From assembly GCF_008087345.1 (NCBI RefSeq), contig NZ_ML701737.1:417210-481209 (forward strand): a stretch of 64,000 nt of DNA, in the 5' to 3' direction. The notes under the pieces are model-generated. The model was not told where the DNA came from, made no database searches, and saw only the letters and a list, made by a program, of their open reading frames with translations. The position numbers and the translations under genes were made by a program. Origin of the DNA: Nocardioides caldifontis. GTDB taxonomy: Bacteria > Actinomycetota > Actinomycetes > Propionibacteriales > Nocardioidaceae. This document shows positions 50,475-58,848 of the stretch, piece by piece (within the stretch, counting starts at the first letter, position 1; every line of letters starts with the position of its first letter).

Positions 50475-51779
50475 TCAGCCCGCCACCATCACATAGTCGT
50501 CGACGGTCAGGCTGCCCTTTCCGCGCAGCGACAGCCCGAAGCTGAGAGCGGTCGCATCCTCGGGCAGGGGCGATGTCTCGTGAAACGCGTGCGTCCAGCT
50601 GGTCGACGGAGGCAAGGATGGGCTGGTCTCCCAATACACCCACTCACCGTCCTTGGTTCGATAGAACGTCACCAGGCTGACGGTGCTGGAGGACTCCCCA
50701 GTGTGTGGCCACGAACCGCGGTAGGAAGCCCAGAGCCTGTAATGCTGTCCGGCCTCCACGGGCGCGAGGCACGAGGACTCGGAGGCACGTTGACTCAGGA
50801 CCATCTTGTGGTCACCGGCCTCGTCGACCTCGACCCGCTGGGCAACGCGACCCGACTTGGCGTCGGTGACGGTCTTCCATATCGCCTCGCCGTCCAGATC
50901 TGACTGTTGGAAGCAGGTCGGGACGGTACGGGAGACGCGCTCCAAGTCTCCGTTGGAAACCAGGTTGCCCTTCTCGGGAGGCCTCGGCGGCGCGATGGGC
51001 ACCTGGCCTCCGGTCGCGTCCTCCCGGATCTCTGCCGTGGAGCACAGCTTCGCGTCATTCATGTGGTCCACGATCGGCTGCAATGCGGCTGCCGCGTTCC
51101 GGCTGGCTTGCCCCTCGGCGTCGTGCATCGCCACGATGGTGCCGTCGCGCAACCCCCGATAGCGCTCACCGTCGTACGTGTACCCGTGGATCACCCGCTC
51201 GGCGATCTCCTCCGGCGAGCTACCCGACCAGTCGTCTGAGTCGAGGATGTTCGCGTCCGGCGCCCCCCAAGGCATGACCAGGCGATAGCCCAGGCGTCGT
51301 GCCACAAGGTCGGCGTACGAACTCACGTCACCGTAGGGAGGTCTGTACAGCGTGGGGGCCGGCAGACCAGCTTCGACGATCGCTTGCTTCGTCCGCTCGA
51401 GCTCCTCGGTGATCTGCTGCTCTGTGAGAGCGGCCGTACCAGTGGTCGCACCCGTCATCGAAGCGTGGTCATACGTGTGGCTCTGGATCGAGAACCCGCG
51501 CGCCGCAAGGTCCCGAACGATCTCGGCTCCCTCGGCCGTCTCGACCTTTTCCCCGAGGACGAAGAAGGTGGCCTCGAGGTCGAGCGCAACCAGCTGATCC
51601 GCAACCTCGGTGGTCACAGGCCCGGGGCCATCGTCGAAGGTGAACGCCACGTAGCCGCCCGAGCAATCATTGGCCAACGGCCGCACCCGATCGCCCGCAG
51701 ACGAAGCCTCGCTGCAGCCGGCGAGCGCTACCGCGATGGCTGCGGTGCCGACGAGCCCGAGGACCCGGGCGCGACTCAC
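50475..51779 (-). CDS. Polysaccharide deacetylase lipoprotein with C-terminal binding-type domain
   Basis: A 434-aa lipoprotein (lipobox ALAG-C, Cys22). The NodB deacetylase domain follows: VAFTFDDGPGPVT (residues 44-56), QSHTYDHASMTG (metal-binding His pair), LYRPPYGDVSS and TIVAMHDAEG. From about residue 285 a beta-rich domain begins (NLVSNGDLERVSRTVPTCFQ ... GSLTVDDYVMVAG), like carbohydrate-binding modules. It probably deacetylates an exported GlcNAc-containing polymer at the cell surface. The GTG start overlaps the GT2 stop by four bases, so the two are coupled. Confidence 0.85.
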   Translation of the reverse strand: MSRARVLGLVGTAAIAVALAGCSEASSAGDRVRPLANDCSGGYVAFTFDDGPGPVTTEVADQLVALDLEATFFVLGEKVETAEGAEIVRDLAARGFSIQSHTYDHASMTGATTGTAALTEQQITEELERTKQAIVEAGLPAPTLYRPPYGDVSSYADLVARRLGYRLVMPWGAPDANILDSDDWSGSSPEEIAERVIHGYTYDGERYRGLRDGTIVAMHDAEGQASRNAAAALQPIVDHMNDAKLCSTAEIREDATGGQVPIAPPRPPEKGNLVSNGDLERVSRTVPTCFQQSDLDGEAIWKTVTDAKSGRVAQRVEVDEAGDHKMVLSQRASESSCLAPVEAGQHYRLWASYRGSWPHTGESSSTVSLVTFYRTKDGEWVYWETSPSLPPSTSWTHAFHETSPLPEDATALSFGLSLRGKGSLTVDDYVMVAG

Positions 51780-53092
51780 GGTCGTGCCTCTTCGAGGCTG
51801 CGGGGCTTTGCCATGGGCGCCGTCCTCTGGGCTGGCATGGCCGGCGCGGCGACGACCCGGGTCTGCCATCGGTTGTCGAACAACTTGAAGAGGGCGACGT
51901 AGCGGATTGGCATCAACCAGAAGAAGTTGAGCACCGTCGCAAGATGCGTTCCCAGCGCCCACAGCCGGACCTTCTGCCTGAGGCTCACCCCTGGGCGCCC
52001 CATCAGGTAAAGCGCCGACGTGCCCATGCGCACCGAGAAGTAGGCAGCCACGTACAGTCCGAGCACCCAGAGGTGGCCGCTGTAGCGATCCCCGTGGGAC
52101 GTGACCAGGGCGAGGAGGATCCAGATAAGCATCAACGGGGTGACGACGAGCTGGACCAGACCGATCGTGGGCGAGAGGATCTTCACCGGCGAGAGGTTCT
52201 TGAAGACGTAGGGCAGCATCCACCACCAGGACCGGGCCCAGCGCAACCGCTGCCGGTAGGTGCCATTGAGCGAAGTCGGCATGTCAGTCTCAACGCCGGC
52301 CTCGTAGACGCCGACGACATCGCCCCGCTCGAGCGCACGCAGGGCCAGCCAGCGGTCGTCCCCTGTCCCGCACTCCACCGCGTAGGCATCGAGGTGGTCG
52401 TAGAGGATCTCACTGCGGTAGAGCGCCAGAGCACCCGACGTGGTCTCCAAAGCACCGATGGTCGAGCGCGAGGCGCGCATCATCACGCAGCTGATGCCGA
52501 TGTCCATGTCAGCCGCCGTGGAGACCCACGTCTTGTCATGGTTGCGGACGTAGATCATGCCGGTGGCGGCTTGCACCTTCGGGTTGGACATCGACCGCAG
52601 CAGGTGCTCGACGGCGTCCGGGTACGGCGCCGAATCCGAGTCGACCGTGACGATGAAGTCCCACTCATCGGGGCTGAACTGACGCAACACGGTGCACTGC
52701 GCTCCACGCTTGCCGGTGTTCTCCTGGCGCATCCAGGTCACCCGTGGGTCGTCGAAGGGCTGGACCGGGTAAACCGACCCGTCGTCGATGACGCAGATGG
52801 CGTCCGGTGGCCTGGTCTGGTCGAGCAACGAGCGAACGGTCGTGTGCAGGACATCCAGGTCTTCGTTGTAAGAGGGCACGATCGCCAAGACCCGACCCGA
52901 GGCTGGCGGCAAGCTCAGGTATCTCCTGCCAACGACGAACGAGATCAGGCAGTAGGCGATCAGCAGCACGCCAAGCGTCCAGTAGCTACGCAAGGCCAGC
53001 TCGGCTGTCCGGTCGTACACCACTACGGTGGTGGCGGCGAGCACTGCCAGCACAGCCGCTACGACCATCCAACGTCTACTTTGAAGCGACAC
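51776..53092 (-). CDS. Processive GT2 glycosyltransferase (hyaluronan-synthase/NodC-like)
   Basis: A 438-aa membrane glycosyltransferase. Two N-terminal helices (about 9-26 and 38-54) precede the GT-A domain: LAIVPSYNEDLDVLHTTVRSL, VTVDSDSAPYPDA (DxD), TGMIYVRNHDKTW, CGTGDDRWLALRAL (GDD) and YRQRLRWARSWWW (QxxRW). Four or so C-terminal helices form the pore. These motifs mark processive enzymes such as hyaluronan synthase, NodC and PgaC. I start it at a GTG (53092) that overlaps the small upstream gene by 17 bases; an ATG 20 codons upstream is the alternative. The UDP-sugar dehydrogenase next door could supply a uronic acid donor. Confidence 0.86.
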   Translation of the reverse strand: MSLQSRRWMVVAAVLAVLAATTVVVYDRTAELALRSYWTLGVLLIAYCLISFVVGRRYLSLPPASGRVLAIVPSYNEDLDVLHTTVRSLLDQTRPPDAICVIDDGSVYPVQPFDDPRVTWMRQENTGKRGAQCTVLRQFSPDEWDFIVTVDSDSAPYPDAVEHLLRSMSNPKVQAATGMIYVRNHDKTWVSTAADMDIGISCVMMRASRSTIGALETTSGALALYRSEILYDHLDAYAVECGTGDDRWLALRALERGDVVGVYEAGVETDMPTSLNGTYRQRLRWARSWWWMLPYVFKNLSPVKILSPTIGLVQLVVTPLMLIWILLALVTSHGDRYSGHLWVLGLYVAAYFSVRMGTSALYLMGRPGVSLRQKVRLWALGTHLATVLNFFWLMPIRYVALFKLFDNRWQTRVVAAPAMPAQRTAPMAKPRSLEEARP

Positions 53093-53213
53093 GGGACCAC
53101 ACCTTTGCTGTGACGCGGTACATCGCGATCCCACCCAAGGTGGTGGCGACACCTGACTTGATGACTGCGGCCAGGGTGATGACGTGCCCCAGCACGAGAA
53201 TGCCGTCGTTCAT
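53076..53213 (-). CDS. Small membrane peptide, 45 aa, between UGD and GT2
   Basis: A 45-codon gene that starts at the ATG at 53213 and stops at a TAG (53076-53078). GAAGGG lies seven bases before the ATG, the best ribosome site in this operon. The peptide reads MNDGILVLGHVITLAAVIKS and continues with GVATTLGG and a basic tail VTAKVWSRVASK, giving one amphipathic membrane helix or a short hairpin. It lies 11 bases after the dehydrogenase gene and overlaps the GT2 GTG start. I know no family; by position it may be a partner of the synthase, like small subunits of other processive synthases (inference). Confidence 0.55.
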   Translation of the reverse strand: MNDGILVLGHVITLAAVIKSGVATTLGGIAMYRVTAKVWSRVASK

Positions 53214-53224
53214 CTGAATGCCCT

Positions 53225-54517
53225 TCAGAGCTTCGCGATGTGCGCAGCGGAGTCGAAGCGATTGCGGCAGTCGAGCAGCAGCGGCGAGAACTCGGCGATC
53301 TTGCCGTAGTCGAACTCCTCGTGGTCGGTGACGAGGATGACCAGGTCCGTCTCGACCAGCGCGTCGTAGAGGGACTCGAACTCAACCCGCGGGCTTCGGT
53401 TCCAGTCGATGACATGCGGGTCGCTGACCCACACCTCGGCCCCCTGGTGAGCCAGGAGCTCCACCATCCGTTCCGCGGGAGACTCACGCACGTCGCTCGT
53501 CCCGGGCTTGTAGGCCACACCGAGCACACCAATGCGCGCTCCGTTGAGGCACATGCGGCGACTGTTCAACAGTTCGCCAGCTCGGGACACCACGTAGTCG
53601 GGCATGTGATTGTTGATGTCGACTGCCAGCTCGACGAACCGGAACGACTTGTCGAGCTCGGTGCGAACCGCCCATGACAGGTACGCGGGGTCGATGGGCA
53701 GGCAGTGTCCACCCACCCCCGGTCCGGGGGTGAACTTCATAAAGCCGAAGGGCTTGGTGGCGGCCGCATCGATGGCCTCCCACACGTCGATCCCGAGATC
53801 GTGCGCCAGGATCGCCATTTCGTTGACGAGCGCGATGTTCACGTGCCGGAAGGTGTTCTCCAGAAGCTTCGCAAGCTCGGCGACCTTGGTCGCCGAAACA
53901 CGCACCGTCGTGGCGACGAGCTGCGAGTAGAAGGCGTCCACAGCATCGAGAGCCTCGACCGTCGTGCCAGAGACGATCTTCGGCGTGGTCTCGAACGTGA
54001 ACTCGCGGTTGCCCGGGTCGATCCGCTCGGGCGAGAAGCCGAGGTGGAAGTCGCGCCCTGCGCGGAGTCCAGTCAGATCCAGGAGGATGTCCGCCACCAG
54101 CCGCTCGGTAGTGCCTGGATACGTGGTCGATTCGAGCACGACCATGGCCCCCGGGCGGAGATGATCTGCGAGCGTCCGGGTCGCGGACTCGACGAAGCTC
54201 AGGTCCGGCGCACCGGCGCGCAACGGCGTCGGAACCGTGATGACAGCAACGTCGAACTCGCGGAGTTCATGCACGTCCGAGGTCGGCTCGAACGACGTCA
54301 GCTGGGAGAGCCGGTTGTCGCCGATGTCCTCGACGTACGAGACCCCGTGCTGCAGGGACTCGACCTTCCCCTCGTCGGGGTCGTATCCGACTACGTCCAA
54401 CCCGACCTCCGCTGCGCGAACAGCGAGGGGCAACCCCACGTAGCCCAGTCCGAGCACCGCTACCTTCGTTCGCGCGGCGACGTTGTCGTCGCCGGCGACG
54501 CCTGTCGTCCGTTCCAT
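53225..54517 (-). CDS. Nucleotide sugar dehydrogenase (UDP-GlcNAc/ManNAc/Glc 6-dehydrogenase family)
   Basis: A 430-aa enzyme that oxidises a UDP-sugar to the uronic acid with two NAD. The NAD site is VAVLGLGYVGLPLA (residues 19-32), followed by VITVPTPL and LESTTYPGTTE. The central domain has ELAKLLENTFRHVNIALVNE, and GPGVGGHCLPIDP (about residue 271) holds the catalytic Cys. The C-terminal domain starts RIGVLGVAYKPGTSDVRESPA. The sequence is closer to the WecC/TviB-type than to short UGDs, so the substrate could be UDP-GlcNAc/ManNAc or UDP-Glc. It heads the operon with the small peptide, GT2 and deacetylase. Confidence 0.9.
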   Translation of the reverse strand: MERTTGVAGDDNVAARTKVAVLGLGYVGLPLAVRAAEVGLDVVGYDPDEGKVESLQHGVSYVEDIGDNRLSQLTSFEPTSDVHELREFDVAVITVPTPLRAGAPDLSFVESATRTLADHLRPGAMVVLESTTYPGTTERLVADILLDLTGLRAGRDFHLGFSPERIDPGNREFTFETTPKIVSGTTVEALDAVDAFYSQLVATTVRVSATKVAELAKLLENTFRHVNIALVNEMAILAHDLGIDVWEAIDAAATKPFGFMKFTPGPGVGGHCLPIDPAYLSWAVRTELDKSFRFVELAVDINNHMPDYVVSRAGELLNSRRMCLNGARIGVLGVAYKPGTSDVRESPAERMVELLAHQGAEVWVSDPHVIDWNRSPRVEFESLYDALVETDLVILVTDHEEFDYGKIAEFSPLLLDCRNRFDSAAHIAKL

Positions 54518-54679
54518 GTCCCCACCCCGAGTGGATTTGGTGACGACGAAACACGCGTCTCCCCCGTGACCGGACCCCTCCGGACAAGCTTGGATGCGGC
54601 ACCCCTACCGCGAACCCCCGGGACGACTCCCATTCGTCGGTCGGCACACGAGGCCGACATATCCATGGTGCAAGCGGGC

Positions 54680-54689
54680 AAACCGGTTT
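54680..54689. promoter_or_regulatory. Palindrome in an AT-richer island upstream of the dehydrogenase operon
   Basis: AAACCGGTTT is a perfect 10-base palindrome followed by TAAATGGGCAATAGG, unusually AT-rich for this DNA. It lies about 165 bases before the dehydrogenase start and is a candidate regulatory site. Confidence 0.35.
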
Positions 54690-54720
54690 TAAATGGGCAA
54701 TAGGTCCGGTTCGCCGGGGA

Positions 54721-55350
54721 CTATGGGGTCCTGTTCGAGCGTGCCCTTTGGCGACTCTCAGGGGGGGTCGGCCGCTCGCGACCGGGCGTGGCCAGGAACG
54801 TCACCACCACCAGCACCGCGAGGTAGAAGGACGCCGGGAGCCGGACGTCCTCCCCGGCCAGCGGCCAGAAGGCCGGGACACCGGGGCCGGAGGCGAGGTC
54901 GCGGAAGAGGTGGAGGAGGACGCCGAGGGCGGCGGCGAGGAAGAGGTTCGAAAGGCTCGACCACCGCGACGGGCTCAACCACCTACGTGGTTTCGACAGG
55001 CTCAACCACCCCAACCACCCCAGGACGAGGACGAGCGGGGTGGCCAGGCTGTGGGTGAACGGCCGGCCGTCGGAGGTCGACAGGTCACCGAGCTCAAGGA
55101 CCAGCGGCACGTGGTCCACGTCGATCGCACACGCGGAGACCAGCACCACCACGACGAACCGCCGGTCGAGCGGGCCACGGAGGTGGCCGATCGCGAGCAG
55201 CACCAGGGCGGCCGTCGCCAGGTGCGCGCTCTCGTCGAGGACCCCGGTCAGCAGCAGCTCGAACGGCATCCGCGCCAGGACGTGGTCGACCACGACGACC
55301 ACTCCGAGGAGCAGGGGCGCGAGCCAGCGCCTCCCGGCGAGACCGGTCAC
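54721..55350 (-). CDS. Membrane-bound metal-dependent hydrolase-like protein (YdjM/DUF457-type)
   Basis: A 209-aa membrane protein with four to five helices. AIDVDHVPL (about residue 75) and FTHSLATPLVLVLGW (about 100), with a later HLFRDLASGPGVPAFWPL, match the YdjM/DUF457 membrane hydrolase group, whose His/Asp residues bind metal. Function of the family is unclear. A segment reading LSLSKPRRWLSPSRWSSLSN (about 115-134) is encoded by the dispersed repeat and interrupts the domain in frame. It is the last gene of a minus-strand run with two glycosyltransferases. Confidence 0.7.
   Translation of the reverse strand: MTGLAGRRWLAPLLLGVVVVVDHVLARMPFELLLTGVLDESAHLATAALVLLAIGHLRGPLDRRFVVVVLVSACAIDVDHVPLVLELGDLSTSDGRPFTHSLATPLVLVLGWLGWLSLSKPRRWLSPSRWSSLSNLFLAAALGVLLHLFRDLASGPGVPAFWPLAGEDVRLPASFYLAVLVVVTFLATPGRERPTPPESRQRARSNRTP
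54946..55010. repeat. Dispersed repeat, copy 3 (inside the hydrolase-like gene)
   Basis: The core at 54987-55010 reads GTGGTTTCGACAGG then CTCAACCACC. A degenerate unit (GTTCGAAAGGCTCGACCACC) precedes it from 54946. The reading frame of the host gene stays open across both. Confidence 0.68.
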
Positions 55351-55362
55351 CGACGAATCGTG

Positions 55363-56526
55363 TCAGACCTGGAGCTGCGGCTCGCGCCGCCGGCCGGCCG
55401 CCTCGCCCAGCAGCCGCAGCGTCGCCGCCGTCGAGTGGCGCCAGTCCCACCGCTCCTCCGCGGCCGCACGCCCGGCGGCCCCGAGCGCCTCGCGGCGCGC
55501 GTCGTCCCGCAGCAGGTCGACCAGCTCCGACGCCAACGCGGCCGCGTCACCGGGCGGCACCAGCACGCCGTCGACGCCGTCACGGACCACCCACGGGATG
55601 CCGCCGACCCGGCTGCCGACCACCGGCCGGCCGCAGGCCATCGCCTCCACCAGGGCCATCCCGAACGACTCCGACTCGGTCAGCGACGGCAGCACCACCA
55701 CCGAGCCCCGCTGGTAGGCCCGCACCAGCTCCGCCCCGGTCAGCGCCCCGCGCCACTCCACCGAGGCACCGATCCCGAGCAGCTCGACCCGGTCACGCAG
55801 CGCAGGCACGTCGTCGCCGTCGCCGACGAGGACCAGCCGGGCGTCCGGCACGGCAGGCAGCAGCGAGGCGAAGGCGTCCAGCAGCACGTGGACCCCCTTC
55901 CACCGCGAGGTCCGCTGCATCCTCCCGACGTACAGCACCGTCGGCGTCGCCGGCGGCGGACCGGGCACGAACGTCGCGGTGTCCACCCCCGGCGGCACCA
56001 GCGCCGCCCGCCCCGTCGCGAAGGTGGAGGCGACGGTGGAGACGGCGACCAGCCGGTCCGCGCGGGCAAAGACACGCGGGAGGACCGCCCGTTCGTACGT
56101 CCTCAGCACCAGGTCGACCGGCCCGCCGACCCCCTTGACCAGCGAACCGGAGTGGTAGGTGAGGACGACCGGGCGGTGCCCCGCGACGTAGGTGGCGACG
56201 TCGGCGAGGTACGGCGTCGGGGCGTGCGCGTGCACGACGTCGATCCGGTGGCGGCGGAGCAACGCACGCAGCTGCACCGGCCACCAGCCGCTGACCGGGC
56301 TGTTGGAGAGCTTGAACCACGGGGCGAGCCGGACCACCGTGACGCCGTCCTCGACGGTGACCTGCGTGCGCCGCGACGTCCCCGTCGTGATGACGACGGC
56401 CTGGAAGGCGGGGTCGGCGTGCAGCGCGCGGGCGACCTCGTGGGTGTAGCGCTCGAGCCCGCCGACGCTGGGCGGGTAGTACGGCGTCACGAGCCCGACC
56501 CGGACCACCTCGACCGGCTCGGCCAT
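55363..56526 (-). CDS. Glycosyltransferase family 4 protein
   Basis: A 387-aa GT-B enzyme. VGLVTPYYPPSVGGLERYTHEVARAL is the GT4 N-terminal glycine loop, VVHAHAPTPYLADVATYV follows, and the donor domain has VLYVGRMQRTSRWKGV and LPSLTESESFGMALVEAMACGRPVVGSRVGGIP with the E-x7-E motif. It uses an NDP- or GDP-sugar in the cytosol, likely a mannosyl or hexosyl donor. It starts one base after the stop of the DPM-like gene and is translated with it. Confidence 0.88.
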   Translation of the reverse strand: MAEPVEVVRVGLVTPYYPPSVGGLERYTHEVARALHADPAFQAVVITTGTSRRTQVTVEDGVTVVRLAPWFKLSNSPVSGWWPVQLRALLRRHRIDVVHAHAPTPYLADVATYVAGHRPVVLTYHSGSLVKGVGGPVDLVLRTYERAVLPRVFARADRLVAVSTVASTFATGRAALVPPGVDTATFVPGPPPATPTVLYVGRMQRTSRWKGVHVLLDAFASLLPAVPDARLVLVGDGDDVPALRDRVELLGIGASVEWRGALTGAELVRAYQRGSVVVLPSLTESESFGMALVEAMACGRPVVGSRVGGIPWVVRDGVDGVLVPPGDAAALASELVDLLRDDARREALGAAGRAAAEERWDWRHSTAATLRLLGEAAGRRREPQLQV

Positions 56527-56527
56527 C

Positions 56528-57568
56528 TCAGGAGCCGACGGAGCCGTGCTGGAGGTACGCCAGCCTGCTGACCTCGTGGCGCGCCTTGCGCATCCCGTCG
56601 AGGATCAGTCCCGCGGTCATCGCCAGGCAGGCCACGATCCCGAACCCGATCGACGAGGCCAGCGTCGGCATCCGCGGGACGAAGCCGGTCTCGACGTACT
56701 GCGCCAGCACCGGCACGCCCAGCAACAGCGCGAGCAGCAGGCTGAACCCGGCGATCACGCCGTAGAACGCCATCGGCCGCTCGTGCCTTGCCAGGCTGAG
56801 GATCAGCGCGAGGATCTTGGTGCCGTCGCGGTAGGTGCGCAGCTTGCTCTCCGTGCCGGCGGCCCGCTCGCGGAAGCCGACCGGGAGCGTCACCGTCGAG
56901 GCCCGCATGCTCAGCGTGTGCACGGTCAGCTCGGTCTCGATCTCGAACTCGCGCGAGACCGCCGGGAAGCTCTTCACGAACCGTCGCGAGAAGACCCGGT
57001 AGCCGCTCAGCATGTCGCCCACGTTGGTGCCGAACACCAGCCCCACCACACGGTTGAGCACCCGGTTGCCCCACTCGTGGTTGGGCCGGTAGGCGTCGCC
57101 GACGAGCTGCTGCCGCATCCCGAGAACGTGGTCGTAGTGGCCCTCGATCAGCACCCGGATCATCTCCGGCGCCGCGGCCGGGTCGTAGGTGTCGTCGCCG
57201 TCGATCATCAGGTAGACGTCGGCCTCGATGTCGGCGAACGCCCGCCGCACCACGTTGCCCTTGCCCTTGAGGTGCTCCTCGCGGACGATCGCGCCGGCGC
57301 GACGGGCGGCGTCGGCGGTGCCGTCGGTGCTGCAGTTGTCGTAGACGTAGACGTCGATCCCCGGCACGTGGTGCTTGAGGTCGCGCACGACCTTCTCCAC
57401 CGCGCCGGCCTCGTTGTGGCAGGGCACGATCGCCGCGACCCGGAGCTCCGCCCAGGGCTCGGGACCGCTGCGCGGCGCGACCGCCTGCTGCGGGACCACG
57501 GCGCCCGGAACCTTGCGGTCCGCGCTCGCCCGGTCCAGCGTGCGTGCGTCACGCAACGTCTGCGCCAT
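56528..57568 (-). CDS. DPM-synthase-like GT2 glycosyltransferase with membrane tail
   Basis: A 346-aa protein. VAAIVPCHNEAGAVEKVVRDL starts the GT-A fold, DNCSTDGTADAARRAG is the first motif, and LMIDGDDTYDPAAAPEMI carries the DxD metal site. GNRVLNRVVGLVFGTNVGDMLSGYRVFSRRF is the conserved dolichol-phosphate-mannose-synthase stretch. Two C-terminal helices (about 255-280 and 300-325) anchor it. It probably makes a polyprenyl-phosphate sugar used by GT-C enzymes, such as the large membrane protein at 61419. The ATG at 57568 has AGGGGG five bases upstream. Confidence 0.88.
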   Translation of the reverse strand: MAQTLRDARTLDRASADRKVPGAVVPQQAVAPRSGPEPWAELRVAAIVPCHNEAGAVEKVVRDLKHHVPGIDVYVYDNCSTDGTADAARRAGAIVREEHLKGKGNVVRRAFADIEADVYLMIDGDDTYDPAAAPEMIRVLIEGHYDHVLGMRQQLVGDAYRPNHEWGNRVLNRVVGLVFGTNVGDMLSGYRVFSRRFVKSFPAVSREFEIETELTVHTLSMRASTVTLPVGFRERAAGTESKLRTYRDGTKILALILSLARHERPMAFYGVIAGFSLLLALLLGVPVLAQYVETGFVPRMPTLASSIGFGIVACLAMTAGLILDGMRKARHEVSRLAYLQHGSVGS

Positions 57569-57705
57569 CCCAACCCCCTGTGCTCGCGCCCGCCCCACAC
57601 GGAGCGCTGCCGGTCGTCTGACAGGGCAACGAGAGTGGTCACACGGGGTTACGATCCGCTGCGCGACCGAGAAGAACGGCCGACCAGGCCCTGAGCGGAG
57701 GGTGG

Positions 57706-58848
57706 ATGGACTTCCTGACCACGGCGCCCCGACCGCTCCGCATCGGCGTCGTCGCGCACTACTACCCGCCCCACGTCGGCGGCCTCGAGGTCGTCGCGAG
57801 ACAGGTCGCGACGGGGCTCGCAGCGCGCGGCCACGACGTGACGGTGCTCACCAGCGCCTGCCCGGGTTCGCCGGGTCGGACCGTCGAGGACGGCGTCCGG
57901 GTGCGCCGGTTGCGGGTCGCCAACTGGTTCGAGCGGCACGGCGTGCCGTTCCCCGTCTTCGGCCCGTCGCTGGTGTGGCAGTCGTGGCGGCTGGTGCGGC
58001 GCGCGGACGTCGTGCACGTCCACGACATGCTCTACGTCAGCTCGTGGGTGGTCGCGCTGCTCTGCCGGCTGCTGCGCCGCCCGTACGTCGTCACCCAGCA
58101 CGTCGGGATGGTCGAGCACCCCTCGCCCGTCGTCCGGCTGGTCCAGACGCTCGTGCTCCGCACCGTCGGGGCCCTCGTGCTGCGCGGAGCCGAGTGCGTG
58201 CTGCCGATCAACCAGGTCATCGAGGACTGGACCCGGAGCAAGGTGCGCCGCGTGCAGTCCCGGGTGCTGCCCAACGGGATCGACGCCTCGCGGTTCCGCC
58301 CCGCGAAGCCGGAGGAGCGCGCCGAGGTGCGGCGGCGGTTCGGGCTCCCCGCGGACGAGGTGCTGGTGCTGTACGTCGGCCGCTTCGTGCCCAAGAAGGG
58401 GTACGACGTGGTGGCCGCCGCCGCCGGGCCGGGCTACCGGCTGGTGTTCGTCGGCGGTGACCGGCCCGCCGGCGTCCCCGAGTCGCCGGACCGGGTCTAC
58501 CTGGGAGCGCTGGACCCCGACGACGTCGCCGCGGTCTACCGCGCTTGCGACGTGTTCGTCTGCGCCAGCGTGGGCGAGGGGCCGATGACGCCGATGGAGG
58601 CGCTGCTCTCCGGCTGTGCGGTGCTGGTGAACGACGACCCGGCGATGCGCGCCCTCGGGCTCGGCGACGGCGTCGAGGAGCTCGCGATGACCCCCGAGCG
58701 GCTGCGCTCCCGGCTCGCCGCGCTCGCGCAGGACCCTGCTTCGCTGCGCGCCCTGACCGCTCGTGGGCAGGCGGCGGTCGGCAGGATCCCGACCTGGAGC
58801 GAGTACGTCAGGCGGTTCGAGGCCACCATCGGGGAGGCCGCCCGATGA
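57706..58848 (+). CDS. Glycosyltransferase family 4 protein
   Basis: A 380-aa GT-B glycosyltransferase. IGVVAHYYPPHVGGLEVVARQVATGL is the acceptor-side loop; VLPNGIDASRFRPAKPEE and VLVLYVGRFVPKKGYDVV lead to the donor domain with CASVGEGPMTPMEALLSGCAVLVND, where GEGPMTPME holds the conserved Glu pair. It acts in the cytosol on a lipid-linked or glycan acceptor. A GGAGGGTGG stretch precedes the ATG. Its stop overlaps the alpha/beta hydrolase start by four bases. Confidence 0.88.
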   Translation: MDFLTTAPRPLRIGVVAHYYPPHVGGLEVVARQVATGLAARGHDVTVLTSACPGSPGRTVEDGVRVRRLRVANWFERHGVPFPVFGPSLVWQSWRLVRRADVVHVHDMLYVSSWVVALLCRLLRRPYVVTQHVGMVEHPSPVVRLVQTLVLRTVGALVLRGAECVLPINQVIEDWTRSKVRRVQSRVLPNGIDASRFRPAKPEERAEVRRRFGLPADEVLVLYVGRFVPKKGYDVVAAAAGPGYRLVFVGGDRPAGVPESPDRVYLGALDPDDVAAVYRACDVFVCASVGEGPMTPMEALLSGCAVLVNDDPAMRALGLGDGVEELAMTPERLRSRLAALAQDPASLRALTARGQAAVGRIPTWSEYVRRFEATIGEAAR

